A stretch of 64,000 nt of DNA from Bettongia penicillata ogilbyi (GCA_023548195.1 JAJHZJ010000418.1:1213520-1277519), one strand, 5' to 3'. Shown: positions 44,605 to 55,659, counted from the stretch's first letter. Notes: generated from the sequence alone by a model not told the origin. A program made the numbers and translations.

Positions 44605-44942
44605 CCCTGTTTGATTTTTTTTTTTTTTTTTTTTGATTAAAGAGGCCATCCCTTGAGTAACTACTTAAAGAAATCTATTCATTGAATGGGTGTATCTGAC
44701 TCAAAGTGAGAATGTGATAAGACCTTAGCCTGAAAGGGCCAGGGTCTCACATTGCATCCTGAGCCGTCTCCAGTCACCCTGATGAACATCAGGGCATTGG
44801 ACTCAGATGACTCAGAAGAAGAAAGTGAGGTTGGTGACCTTGCACAGCCTTCCCTCACTCAAATCAAAATCAACTGCAAGTCATGTCATCATCTTGATGC
44901 CACAGTCCTCTTCCAGAACGAAGGACAAACATACACAAGTAC
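44605..44942 (+). repeat. RTE-tailed SINE with internal T-run, sense copy
   Basis: Starts 'tgtttgat' followed by a T-run of about 22 bases, 'gattaaagaggccatccctt', 'gataagaccttagcctgaaa', 'ccagtcaccctgatgaacat', and ends 'gaacgaaggacaaacataca'. The reversed copy at 48177-48478 has the same order, including the T-run. The tail resembles an RTE 3' end, so it was probably mobilised by RTE. Confidence 0.72.
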
Positions 44943-44966
44943 AGGAATTCCTAATTAGGAATTCCT
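44943..44966. repeat. Perfect 24-base palindrome
   Basis: Reading 44943-44966 on either strand gives the same 24 bases; the half-site is 'aggaattcctaa'. It is also a 14-base unit partly repeated three times through 44980. It abuts the 3' tail of the SINE. Confidence 0.9.
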
Positions 44967-45139
44967 AATAGGAATTTCCTCCATATCACCCTTGACTTAT
45001 AGTGACTCTGAATATGTATGACAACCTCTATTCATAGGGAGCTCATGAATTTTCACAAAATCCTACTACATTTTGGACTGTTAGAAAATTGTTTTCTTAT
45101 ATTTAGGAGATATCAGTTTAACCTGTCATCTGTAAATGA

Positions 45140-45252
45140 TCCATCCATCCATCCATCCATCATTTATTTGTCTCTGTGTATCCATCCATCCATCCATCAA
45201 TCCATCCATCTGTCTATCAATTAATGAATCAATCAATCTATCTGTGTATCTA
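45140..45252. repeat. Microsatellite (ATCC)n and (ATCA)n
   Basis: Three blocks of CATC/ATCC units with short interruptions. Confidence 0.95.
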
Positions 45253-45254
45253 CT

Positions 45255-45380
45255 TGTATGTCAATATAATTGTTTTCTTTAGAATCCTATGTATTTTATG
45301 CATTTAACATTATTCTGAGAAAGGAGTTACTGTTTAACCAGAATGACAATGATTCAATGCAAGGTTAAAAAATACTGTTG
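45255..45380 (+). mobile_element. hAT-type MITE fragment, copy 2
   Basis: 'caatataattgttttcttta', 'atcctatgtattttatgcat', 'ttaacattattctgagaaag' match the internal part of the MITE at 20442-20605. The left terminus is missing. Confidence 0.68.
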
Positions 45381-45404
45381 TAGGAACAACAAACAACAAC
45401 AGAA

Positions 45405-45545
45405 GTTGATCAGTCTATCAATAAACAATTATTAAGTGCCTACTGTGTGCCAGCTAAGCACTGTGCTAAGCACTGGGAATGTAAAAAGAGACAAAAAACA
45501 GTCGTTGCCCTAAAGGAGCTTGCAATCTAAAATAAACTCCAATCT
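45405..45545 (-). repeat. L2 3' end, antisense
   Basis: 'aacaattattaagtgcctac', 'tgtgccagctaagcactgtg', 'aaggagcttgcaatctaaaa'. Confidence 0.85.
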
Positions 45546-45559
45546 TTTCACTTGATAGT

Positions 45560-45890
45560 ACATCAGAATTGGAAGACAGGTATGGTGACCTTTTAGTCAT
45601 CTCTTCTCCTGGTTAAACATTAAAAAACACTATTTACCTTATCTTATATAGCATGGTTTCTTGCACCCTTATTTCAGTTGCTTTTCTCTGGACATATAAC
45701 TACTTGTCAGAATTCTTCTTTAAAATATGAAGCACAGAAAGAATACTGAATTTCAGATGTTATCTGACTAGGTTAAAGTATAATGTCTACAATCTGTACT
45801 ATTCTGATCTTGCGTAGTCTAAGATATCATTAAAGACTGCCTGGGATCTTCTCATACCTTCATCATCAGTGTGTGTATAGCAAATCCTTA
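45560..45890 (-). repeat. CR1/L3-type LINE fragment, antisense
   Basis: 'cagttgcttttctctggaca', 'gaatttcagatgttatctga', 'ctaggttaaagtataatgtc' correspond to the antisense CR1/L3 phrase 'ctccagatgtggtctgacta'. Diverged. Confidence 0.55.
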
Positions 45891-47724
45891 TAAAGATGAA
45901 AACAAATCTAGGTTAGTAGTGGCTTATATCTTTGTATTTATTTTAATAAAAGTATCACCTGTGTTCTTACTCACTCTTGTAATCTTTTCAGTCTTGAAAT
46001 CAGTAACTGGTAACATTGAAAAATTGAGAAGTCTACAGTAATTACTTTTGTGCATTAGACTCAGCTGTCAGATTCAGCAATATCAGAAGAATATTGCTAT
46101 TCTTAAGTTCCATCACTACCTTTTCACAAGTATATCAGGTAGAGAGATGATAATAGATTACTACAGAATGCAGCCAGATCTGTTCAGTTCCTTTCTGTTT
46201 GTTGCCTTCTCTCCCAATTCATCAACAAATATTCTCAGAATGAATTTTCTTAGCTGAGCCTCAAATGAAGCTGTCTGTAAACTTTGCCCTTTACTACTTT
46301 GTGAAATGATACTGCATGTAATCTCCAGTTATTCTCTTCTGCCATGTTTTGAAAATAGGCTTGTATTTTCTAATCGGTAGTCTTTCTCTTACTTGCAAGA
46401 TCAACACCTCCAGTTTCACAGAAAAATTGATACAAGGCAATTCTAGATTCTCCCCCTGGAATGCTCCTGTAATAAAAAGAACAAATGATTTTTTTTCAAT
46501 GAAGAAAAAAGAAGAAAAAATGGATTTGTGTCAAAGTAGACCCATCAGATCTCAGGATATATAACTTAATTATTTTTTATTTGCAGAGATGTTTATCTGT
46601 CTGTAGGGTTACTGCCAGGAATTGTATTCTCAATTTTAGAGAGGTTGTTACTGGTGGATTTTCATGTTTGTACTGAACTTAGAAATTTCCCTGAAAGTTT
46701 ATATGCTTCCAAGCCCTCATTATATATCCCTATATTTTTGGAGCAAAAAATATGTAGGCATATTTAATGGAACACAGCCAACCTAGTGTTTTCTTGTCCC
46801 TTGCTTAAATATCTTGAGAGTTATTGGCCAAAAAGTGGTAGACTCAACTGTGCCCCCGCTCCCATCCCATCCTGATGCCCTGAGAGTAACAAAGAGCACA
46901 GAATTAAAGGGTGTTTTTATATTTTATTCATTTCATGGAAAACAAAGTCATCACCTACTAACGAACTTTCTGACAATGAGCTTCTTTTATACCAACTTAG
47001 TCCTTCCTTGGCTGATATGACAGATCTGAGCTATGGCCACATTTGTTCTCAAAGCTTTTTTTTCACCTTCGTAGATTACACCAGAATATGTTTGCTATTA
47101 GGCTAGCCTTTGTGAACCCAAGGTCACTTCTATGCCATGTTGAAGTGTTAGACAGGACTTTTGTGAATGATAGAGCAAGGTAAAAAAATAGAGGGGCCAG
47201 TCACAGTGTTTTGGGGACAAAGATTTTAGAGGTATTTGAAGAACTCAAACCTTAGTCTGTAAGATTTTATAGTTGCCCTACAAAACAAAGAGCACATCTG
47301 CTTAGTAAACCACACCAGTCCTGGTTGGGCCTTAGCTTTGCAGTCTAGTAATACTATTAGTACTGAATCCCGGGTGCTGAAAATACAGAATGGGTCAAAA
47401 GTTGGGTGAGGCAGGTAGGTAGAACCACTGGACTGGCACACAGGCTAGAAATCATAGCTGGGGATATCTGATCATGGTAAGCGTTGGGAGTGAAGTTGAG
47501 CCTCACTATTAGAAAATTAGATCAAATTAGAGAATAAAGAAGATAAATGAAGTAAACTGAATGGCCCAGCGTCACCATGCTGGGGATGAGTAGGCTCAAT
47601 CAGAGAATGAAAACTGATTGTAAGAAAAGCATGTTGTCTGCCTTGAATATACCTTCCTCCCATAGCTAAGAGTATGTTGATTCTCTGAGCAAGAAAGTGT
47701 TCTGAGTGACATTAGAACAGAGAC
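45891..47724. other. Unassigned sequence, 1.8 kb
   Basis: No repeat family recognised. 46760-47040 has the mixed composition of unique DNA. Short frames at 46048-46257, 46349-46564 and 46814-47020 carry no clear domain. 47200-47720 is purine-richer and may be an old LTR or LINE piece, but I cannot show it. Confidence 0.4.
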
Positions 47725-47945
47725 TTTTGGCCTTTTTGTTAAGGTACATGTCACGGATGGTCTGGTGAAATCTATGGATCTATTGTCAAAATAATTTCTT
47801 TTAATTAAAGAAAATGCTAAATTTCAGTTAGAGATTAGTAAAATTAAAATTAGTGAAATTTTTTTTTTCTTATCCAAGTTCATGGATCCCCTGAAATATA
47901 TCCATAGATCCCCTTCTCTCAAAGTCCTACAAAGAGCTTGAACTA
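47725..47945 (-). mobile_element. hAT-type MITE, copy 3, reversed
   Basis: Reverse orientation of the MITE seen at 20.4 and 45.3 kb: 'ggatggtctggtgaaatcta', 'tatggatctattgtcaaaat' and 'ccaagttcatggatccc'. A T-run sits in the middle. Confidence 0.62.
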
Positions 47946-48176
47946 GTTCTTTTGAAGATTTTCTGAAAGACTTTAAGGAGGGATCTTATGGTTTCCAGTT
48001 GTCATATTAGTATTATTTTTCCTCTAGTCCTTAAGGTGAAAAAGACAAAAATCATGGGACCCCAAAAGGAAAATTAGCTTGGGCATCAGGTACCTAGTGA
48101 AACAGGGATTTGAGCAATGAAAGTTTCTGGGACAAACAGGTGGGGCGGGGCACAGCTCTGTCTGATATCATCCCAC
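47946..48176. other. Unassigned stretch
   Basis: Nothing recognised. Confidence 0.5.
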
Positions 48177-48478
48177 GTTATGAGGCTGCGGAGGACCATG
48201 ATATCAAGATGATGATATGACTTGCAATTGACTTTGATTTGAGGGAGAGAGGGCTGGGCAAGGTCACCAACCTCACTTTCTTCTCCTGAGCCATCTGGGT
48301 TTAGTGGCCTGATATTTATCAGGATGACTGGAGATGGCCCAGGATGCAGTGGGACACCCTAGCCCTTTCAGGCTAAGGTCTTATCACATTCTCTCTTTGA
48401 GTGAGATAGGCTTCTTCAAGTAGTTACTCGAAGGATGGCCCTTTTAATAAAAAAAAAAATCAAACTGGGAGGGGAAGA
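48177..48478 (-). repeat. RTE-tailed SINE with internal A-run, antisense copy
   Basis: Inverted relative to 44605-44942: 'gaggaccatgatatcaagat', 'gacttgcaattgactttgat', 'ggctaaggtcttatcacatt', 'ggatggcccttttaataaaa', then the A-run and 'atcaaactggga'. Confidence 0.75.
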
Positions 48479-49340
48479 ACTTCAGGGATAGAAGGATAAG
48501 GAAGTTTGACATTGATGAGGAGGCTAGCCTTTGGATAGTAAAGGACCTTGAGTCCATCCTATGTGAGGCTGGGGAGCCTACTTTTGGAAGAGCACAAGGG
48601 TGTGGGAGTTAGGGTGGGAAGTCCTAGAATCTGTTTAGAGTATGGTCTTTACACTAATGTATGGAAGAGATCTGTGGGGTAGAAGTGATGGAGATACCAA
48701 GACACCAGTCATCATTCTAAGTTTAGGGAATGAGTTCAGACAGAGGAAGGGGAGAGGAACTACCGAGGGCAGAAGGAAACAAGGGCAAGATGAGATTTTT
48801 ACTATTCTTGGACTAAAATTATACCAAAAAGGCAGTAGAGATCGATAGATAAAATGCAGAATAATTCTGGGAAGGGCTAGCCAATAGTAGCTATGATATT
48901 GATTTTGTTTAAAAAAGTGCTCCCAGTAGAAACAAAAAATGTAATTTTTTTTTTCTAAAAATACAGATAAAGCTGTTAGATAAAGCTGGGTTGACTCCAA
49001 CTGTTTAACTTAAAAATACTTGCAAACTAGCACTGAATGTTTATTGAATGCTTTTGCAAAAGAAGAGTTTTAATTAGAGTGGCAGCTGGGAACCACATTG
49101 GGGAACCACAGAAGACTGTTACTTTGCAGCAAGACCTGTCAGAGCATCCATAATGTATGCTGCTCATCACCAATTCTACCATCTTTACAGCTAAAAACTG
49201 CCATTTATTATGCATTCCTGTTTTTAAGTAGCCTCTCTTTACTTGGCTTAAACAAAAATGTTTTCTTAGCCACAAACTTAAGCTCGTTAAGGCCTGTCAG
49301 TCAGTTTAGCATCTGAATGAATTATGAGGCAACAGAAAAC
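48479..49340. other. Unassigned; includes possible conserved element
   Basis: 48480-48860 is purine-rich with no family recognised; a 121-codon minus frame (48635-49000) is unsupported. 49020-49310 is unique, balanced DNA discussed as a finding. Confidence 0.4.
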
Positions 49341-49341
49341 C

Positions 49342-49344
<3 letters not shown>

Positions 49345-49378
<34 letters not shown>

Positions 49379-49408
49379 TGAGAGAGAGAGAGATGAGAGA
49401 GGAGAGAG

Positions 49409-49444
<36 letters not shown>

Positions 49445-49450
49445 ACAAGA

Positions 49451-49483
<33 letters not shown>

Positions 49484-49515
49484 GAGGAGAGAGGAGAGAG
49501 AGAGAGAGAGAGAGA
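49345..49515. repeat. Microsatellite (GA)n, about 170 bases
   Basis: Purine-only GA/GGA tract with rare T. The Arg-Glu frames on plus and Ser-Leu frames on minus are artefacts. Confidence 0.99.
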
Positions 49516-49890
49516 ATGAATAATCTGAGGAATGTCAAGGGCTACTTAGGAACATCAGATAAAAAAAGTTCACTGAGAAATAAACTCACTTAAATCAGCC
49601 AGAGTTCATTCACTAGGTTTAACTCACAGAAAGAAACCCATTTAAGCCTGAAGCTTTTGGGTCCCTGTGGTTTTGACCAGAACATCAAACTCATTTTGTT
49701 TTAGCATTATCAAGGTCAAGTGTTCCCACAATGAATGCCTCAATTTATTTGACTGTGGGTGAATTTTGTTGTAGCAAATATTGCTTGGAGCAAGTGAAGC
49801 TATTGGTTGGGTCCTTGAAGACTCAATATAAGTAAAACTACACAAATGCTTTGTTGGAATGGTATTTATGGTAAATGGGGTCTGAGAGGG
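49516..49890. other. Unassigned stretch
   Basis: A 99-codon minus frame (49642-49941) overlaps the following SINE and is not supported as coding. Confidence 0.45.
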
Positions 49891-49892
49891 GC

Positions 49893-50110
49893 CAGGAAGC
49901 ACAGTGAAATAGAACAAATGCTGAAACTGCAGTCTGTGCATCTGGATTCAAATTCTAACTCTCCTACTTGTTACTTGTGTGACCTGGAGTGAGACCTTAC
50001 CCTCTCTGAAAACTGTTTGTTTCCTCCTCTGTAAACTTGTTGGACCAAAGGAATTGTAAGAACTCTTTTAGATTTAACTCTTATCCTAAGATTCCAGTAA
50101 AGTGCCCTAT
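49893..50110 (+). repeat. MIR-type SINE, sense
   Basis: 'ggaagcacagtgaaatagaa', 'catctggattcaaattctaa', 'cttgtgtgacctggagtgag', 'gtttcctcctctgtaaactt'. Confidence 0.75.
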
Positions 50111-50380
50111 ATATGAAATATCTTACTCTCAAAAAAGCAGCTATATGATTCCCCCACCAGAGTGTTCACACTACAACTTGTTACAACTTTTCATTTGTTG
50201 AATGTTCAGATGTTCAAAGATGGGAAAAAAATGGACATATGGGTCAGTAGTTGTTTATGGCTTTTTATCTTTGTTTTTGTAAAAATATCATCTGTGTCCT
50301 TTCTCACTTTCTGCAATCTTACCCCTAGATGAAAGATTCCCTCTTGCAATAAATGCGAATTTGGTTTGCATTGGAATAGC

Positions 50381-50426
50381 AGTGTGTGTGTGTGTGTGTG
50401 TGTGTGTACGTGTATGTGTGTGTGTA

Positions 50427-50463
<37 letters not shown>
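50381..50463. repeat. Microsatellite (TG)n
   Basis: About 80 bases of TG with TA/CG interruptions, running directly into a SINE. Confidence 0.98.
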
Positions 50464-50465
<2 letters not shown>

Positions 50466-50580
50466 TGCAGTGGATAGAGTGCCAGGACTGGAGTCAGGAA
50501 GACTGTTCTTGAGTTCAAATCTAACCTCAGATATGTACTACTTGTGTGATCCTGGACAAGTTTTCTCTTAACCCTGTTTG
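50464..50580 (+). repeat. tRNA-derived SINE, both ends truncated
   Basis: 'gtgcagtggatagagtgcca', 'actggagtcaggaagactgt', 'gagttcaaatctaacctcag', 'gtgatcctggacaag'. The first bases appear replaced by the TG tract. Confidence 0.85.
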
Positions 50581-50689
50581 AATTTTTATTTTCTAGTCTG
50601 ACCTATTAATTGTACTGTTTCTTCACATCTATGGCTAACTAATGCATATAATAATTTTCTCTTATATTACAAAATGTAATATGATTTAG

Positions 50690-51115
50690 AGTTGAAAGGA
50701 ACCTTAGTTCTTTAGTTCCAGTTACTCTTATTTTGCAGATAAGGAAATTGAGTACCAGAGAGGTAAATAAAAATAATAATTATTATTAATAAGACTAATA
50801 ATAAATCACATTAGCATTGCAAAATACTTTATAGACATTATCTCATTTGATTCTTATAACTGCCCTGGGATATGAGTGCTTTTGTTATCCCCATTTGACA
50901 ACCTAGAAAATGGAGGTACAGAGTTGTTAAGTGACTTGCCCAGGGTTACACAACTAGTAAGTGTCTGAGGAAAATCTTTCTGACTGCTACTTGATGCATT
51001 GTGTCACCCAGCAAAGAGCACAGGAAATAAATGGGAGAGCTGGAATCTGAACCCAAGTCCTCTGATTCCCAATCTAGTACGCTTTCCTCTTTGCTACACT
51101 GCCTGTCAACAACCT
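50690..51115 (-). repeat. Two interleaved MIR/CORE-SINE copies, antisense
   Basis: A first antisense MIR begins 'agagttgaaaggaaccttag' and 'ttgcagataaggaaattgag' (to about 50765). A second element follows ('tatctcatttgattcttata', 'aagtgacttgcccagggtta', to about 51010). The first seems to resume as 'gagctggaatctgaacccaa', 'gtcctctgattcccaatcta' and 'ttgctacactgcctg'. This suggests one SINE inside another. Confidence 0.7.
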
Positions 51116-53215
51116 TGATTCCCTGGAAATATATTTTGTAAAAGACTATCCCAACAAGCCAGAATACATTAAAAATAATACAACATCAAAGAGTTTGAAA
51201 TGAGATGGAGGAGAGGAGAAATAATCTCAAAAGCAGAGACCCCAACAACTCCAGAGAGATTACTTTTCTATTCTGTCAGGAAAGCTTAAGCCTTCTGTCC
51301 AGGAAGCTCCCAGGTTACCACTGAGGAATCTAGTACATCTTCACATGATTTCTTCATCTGAATAATGAGCACCTTGAGAATTTTCACGCATAAGAGTTTC
51401 ATTTTATTTCTTTAACCACCTGAAAAAATTGAACCATTTTCAAAAACTGCACTGCCTCGAGTTTCGGTTACTTAAATCAAGTGGAGACTATGAATGGATA
51501 GAAACAAGTAGCCTGAAGAACTACAGCATCTGGCATCATCAGTAGTCAAGCCAGAGTTCATTTTCGAAGGTTATGAAGTCATTGGATAATGCTCGTTAAA
51601 TGAAAACATTAAAATAAAATAAAGTCTTTGGAGGAAATAAATTGCCTTGGTAATCTGAATTCAAATTGTATATTCCCTACTCTTTTCCTAAAGAAGAGTC
51701 AGAGATTACTACTGAGAGATGGTTTAGTTAAAGTAGTTTCACTTAATTTTTTTGTAGTACTTGGGGCATCCCCTTCCTCCACAATTTACAGAGTGAGACC
51801 CCCAGAGAAGCCTACTTCATATTCAAAGTACTTTGTCAGTCTGAATCCACTAAAATCATTGCCCACAAGCCTATACCTCTTTCCTTATGTTTAGTAGTCA
51901 GCTAGAGGAGAAAAAAAATAATTTAAAATAAAAACATTTAATAAAATGGTTTAGAAAGACAAGTAGTAACAAACTATTTCCTCCATCAATCTGAGACCTA
52001 CTTTCTTATAAATATACATAGTATTGGAGGAAAGAATAGGCATACATAGGAAACGTGGGGAGAAACAGACAAAGTGAATATACATGACTGGTAATATACA
52101 CGTGATAAGCCACATTTAAGTTGAAGGAGCCAAGCAACTCGTGCCTTAGATTCTAGAAGGCAATTTATGTCTTTTAATGATGTCATCATGATGCTTGGGG
52201 TGGGCTTGCACCCCGAGAGTCATTCCTGGATGTTTAGTATCCACTGAATGTTATCCTGATGGATGTAGGCTGTGATGGAAACTGCTTTGCTGAACATGTA
52301 GCTTCCACAAGACGCTGCTCAGTAGGAAACTGGTCTCTATCAGCCACTGTCAGCCCCAGTGGCTAGCTGGCAGGAAGTTTCCTTCTGCTTTCGGCTTCTG
52401 GGCTTTGCTGAAGTCTTTGACTATATATAAGTGCTATTTCGTCCCCATGGGAAGAGGGGGTACTGTCATGCTCTTTTAGTCTAAAGTCAGTGTCTTTTTA
52501 TAGCTCCTTTAGAAAAGTAGCCACTCTTGCTTCATTCATAAGACAGGCAACAGCCTTCCCTGGTGGTGGGGAGAGAAGGAGATTCTACAATGTTTTTTCT
52601 TTATGGGGAAGCCTGTTAATTTTTTCCCCCAGAATTTTGGCTGGACCTTTATATTTCAAGGGAGAATTTCTTTGCCCCAGGAACCAAGCTTGTTAAGACA
52701 TAGAGCAAAGTTCTTCCAGCTAGCAAATACTCTCAGACTTAATCTTTTACTTGGACTGAACTTCCTGCCCTCTAGCTTATGAAGAACATCCTGTATACCT
52801 CCTGATTTTTAATCTCAGAAGGGTAGACTATAACTAGTCATCACCGACGAAAAGGCTATTCAACCAGCACTACCAAGAACCCTGAGATTCTTAAATCCCA
52901 TGGTTTTAGAGTTTTGAAATCCTTTCCATTATCCCTTGTGGATGACTAGTTTGGGAAGAACATTGAGATAAAGCTAAATCCAAGGCACAAGAGTATTACC
53001 TTTCATACCAGCCTGGTTATATTCCTATCTTATATATTTATGGCCAGCCAAAATATAAGGCCTTTTCAGACTTTCATCTCTCAGTTACATCATGTTGAGT
53101 TAAGTGGGATTGTGTTTCCCCACTTTCTTGTATTATTGGCACTGGTAGGAACATGAAGAAATTCAAAGGTTATAAAAGACTCTCTTTCCAGACCTAGTTA
53201 GGAAAAAGATATAAG
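51116..53215. other. Unassigned sequence, 2.1 kb
   Basis: No repeat family recognised. It is among the less repetitive parts of the window. An 88-codon plus frame at 51628-51894 and a 68-codon frame at 52490-52696 have no recognisable domains. 52200-52480 is GC-richer and is listed separately as promoter-like. Confidence 0.45.
52423..52432 (+). promoter_or_regulatory. Weak TATA-like element in a GC-richer block
   Basis: 'actatatataagtgc' lies in a locally GC-richer, repeat-free block (52200-52480). A start site would be expected about 30 bases downstream, near 52455. No CpG island, downstream exon or conserved initiator is visible, so this may be a chance AT run. Confidence 0.15.
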
Positions 53216-53695
53216 AAAGTCATGTGTTGATTCCTGAGGACACGCCACACATTGGTTATTTCACACTTTCTCCATCTTCCCCAATTCTCATTTTTAGAAG
53301 ATGCTCTAGTCTTCATTCCTCTCCAGGCTATCTATCTCTTCATGACTCTCCAAATTATTTCTGCCATGTCCCGGAAATGTCTTCATCCTGGAAGTTTATT
53401 CCAGCCCTGGAATTCCTACTTTGGAAGTAACCCCTGGGACCTCTCCCTTTGATTTGGAAGCACCCACCAAAACCCAAACCTCCATTTAAGGGAGGGACTC
53501 AGACCAGTCATGTTTTTATTTTTTTCAATGCTTCATTCAATAATTTCTCCATTTCTTCCACTGAATCAAATAAAAACATCCTTTATTCTTTTGTTCTAAT
53601 TTAACTGAGATAAACTAGGTCACAAGCTTTCAATGAATAATTATAATTGTATACAAGTCTCAACAAGGCAAACTTAATAAATACATCCCTCTATG
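53216..53695. other. Pyrimidine-rich, possibly L2-derived
   Basis: Has the C/T-rich style of a sense L2 ('ctccaaattatttctgccat', 'ttattccagccctggaattc'), but the match is not firm. Confidence 0.35.
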
Positions 53696-53722
53696 GAAAA
53701 AAAAAACAAAAAACAAAAAACT
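53696..53722. repeat. A-rich tract (AAAAAAC)n
   Basis: Short poly-A with C interruptions. Confidence 0.85.
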
Positions 53723-53724
53723 TC

Positions 53725-53905
53725 TCTTCCAAGTCCAGCACTTCTCTCCTCTCCTCTGGTCTCTTCTCCCTTTGTATATTGTCTTGCCCTATTAGTATGT
53801 AAACTCCTTTTGGGTAGGGACCTCTTTTATTTGCTTATATTTGCATTCTAAGTACTTAGCCTAGTATACTAAACATAGTAAGAGCTTAATAAATCCGCAT
53901 TTGTG
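53725..53905 (+). repeat. L2 3' end, sense
   Basis: 'tatgtaaactccttttgggt', 'agggacctcttttatttgct', 'agtaagagcttaataaatcc' are an L2 terminus. Confidence 0.78.
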
Positions 53906-54084
53906 TCCTGACTAAGAAAAATCAAGGCCATTTTCCCTTTTCTCAGGATATTCCTGACTCTTCACGCACATTCTCTTTCCTCTTTCTTAGAGAAAGAAAT
54001 GTCTCTCTTATTCCAGTAACCTTCTCTTTTTCTTTGATTGCATCTTTATCCCCTTCCAAAAAGCAAAGCTCTTAGTTTTGACTT

Positions 54085-54440
54085 CTCTGTTGTGATGAAT
54101 GGTACCACAATTCTGACGGTTGTCCAGGCTCAAAACCTCACTCATCTTTGTTTATTCCTTCTCATTTTCATCATTTAATCACCAATTCATGTTAATTCTC
54201 TTCTCTTTTTGTCTCTTCCTTTGCATTCTCATAGTCACCACCTTAGATCAGGCTCGTATTCCTTCCTGCTTTGCTTATTGAAATATCCCCCTAAATCATC
54301 ACCCTGCCTTGTGTTTCTCTTGCCCCCAATACTTCCTGCATATTGCCTAATTAATATTCTCAAAATAATACTTTTATAATGTCATAGCCCCTGTCCCCAG
54401 ACATTTGATTGCTATAATTTACATATGGGAAGGATAAAGT
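54085..54440 (+). repeat. L2 internal/3' region, sense
   Basis: 'gttgtccaggctcaaaacct', 'tagtcaccaccttagatcag', 'atcaccctgccttgtgtttc', 'ataatacttttataatgtca'. Confidence 0.7.
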
Positions 54441-54444
54441 CTAT

Positions 54445-55400
54445 TCAAACAACTGTTTATTGTGCATAAGGAACGCAATTGCTAGGCAATGGAAATATAT
54501 GTATATATTATATAAATATATAATTAAATATGTATATATATACACAATATATTAATGTGTATGACATTTACACAAATAGCTATAATTCTAGTTAGAACAT
54601 GGTTAGATGAATAGTAAAGAGAAATGTGTTATGATTTCTACCCTTTGAGTAATTCCTAATGTGAGGACTTTCTGCATTAACATAGGTGGGGGCTGGGGGT
54701 AGAAAATCTAAAAGAAGACAGTGCTTTCTTCCCCTCTGCCCCCTGCCTCCCAAATTTATATTCTCCTGGAAGGGCATGATTTTATATAAGTAAGTAAATA
54801 CAAAGTACATGCAAAATAATCCAAAGTCATTTCAAGAGGAAGCAGGGGCTAACAACTGATCAAGAAGTAATTCTAAGAGATAGAAAATACATTGTGCTTT
54901 GAAGCAAGCTAGGAATTCCTACATTGGAGATGAGAAAGATTGATTTCCAGAGGTCAGCCATTACTGGTGCAAAAGCTAAAGTTGAGAGGTGGAATATAAG
55001 GCAAGAACCGTCTAGTAGTTCAGTTTGATTGGAATGGAAAGCATGAAGTAATATGAAATAATGGAAAGGTAGGTGGGAGCTAGATTGTAGAGCGTTTTGA
55101 AATGCCAGGCTGTGGATTTTGTACTTTATCCTAAAGTTGATGGTTTTGGAATAAGGCATATGACACGTTAGTTCTGTGTATCAGGAGTATCATTTTAGCA
55201 GATCTGTAGTGAATAGAGTAGAAAGGAGAGAGAATATAGGCAAAGGACCATAGAGACACATGAATGGGGAGAAGGGGACGGATGCTATAAAGCTCAGATG
55301 TATATAACTTGGCAAATGATGAGATCTGAGGGTTTAGGAAGGAGGAGACAAAGATAATTCCAAGTTTGTTAACTTGGTGACTGGTGGCATAGTGGTGACC
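54445..55400 (-). repeat. L2 LINE, antisense, with AT-rich interruption
   Basis: L2 in antisense: 'aacaactgtttattgtgcat' near the start, then (AT)-rich DNA at 54497-54560, then 'gtgggagctagattgtagag', 'ttttgaaatgccaggctgtg', 'ttttgtactttatcctaaag', 'tatcaggagtatcattttag'. Minus frames here (54592-54810, 54860-55159) are ORF remnants. Confidence 0.7.
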
Positions 55401-55404
55401 TCAA

Positions 55405-55655
55405 GAGACATGGACAGGTAGGTGGCAGAGAGGATAGAGTGATGAGCCTGGAGACAAGAAGACCTGAATTCAAATCTAGCTTTAGGCATTTACTTGACCC
55501 TCTGTGACCCTGGGCAAATCACTTGAACTCTGTTTTCCTAAATTTCTTCAATTTTGAAATGAGAATAATAGTAGCAGTGGCCTCCCAGGGTTATTTTGAA
55601 GATAAATTGACATAGCTGGTACATAGCAGATATATATAAATGCTAATCATTATTA
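55405..55655 (+). repeat. tRNA-derived/MIR-type SINE
   Basis: 'gacaggtaggtggcagagag', 'cctggagacaagaagacctg', 'gaccctgggcaaatcacttg', 'gtggcctcccagggttattt', 'catagcagatatatataaat'. Confidence 0.85.
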
Positions 55656-55659
55656 TTAA

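Noticed and set aside
44743..44958. 68-codon plus frame with an acidic stretch
   Set aside because: Lies within the RTE-tailed SINE, and the inverted copy shows it is repeat sequence.
46349..46564. Frame containing 'SPWNAPV', reminiscent of a retroviral polymerase motif
   Set aside because: Only this short match. No other polymerase blocks lie before or after it in the expected order and no long terminal repeats are visible, so chance is more likely.
48635..49000. 121-codon minus frame
   Set aside because: No domain, no splice support, aromatic-rich composition typical of chance in AT-rich antisense DNA.
49287..49593. Arg-Glu and Ser-Leu frames over the GA tract
   Set aside because: Simple-sequence artefacts.
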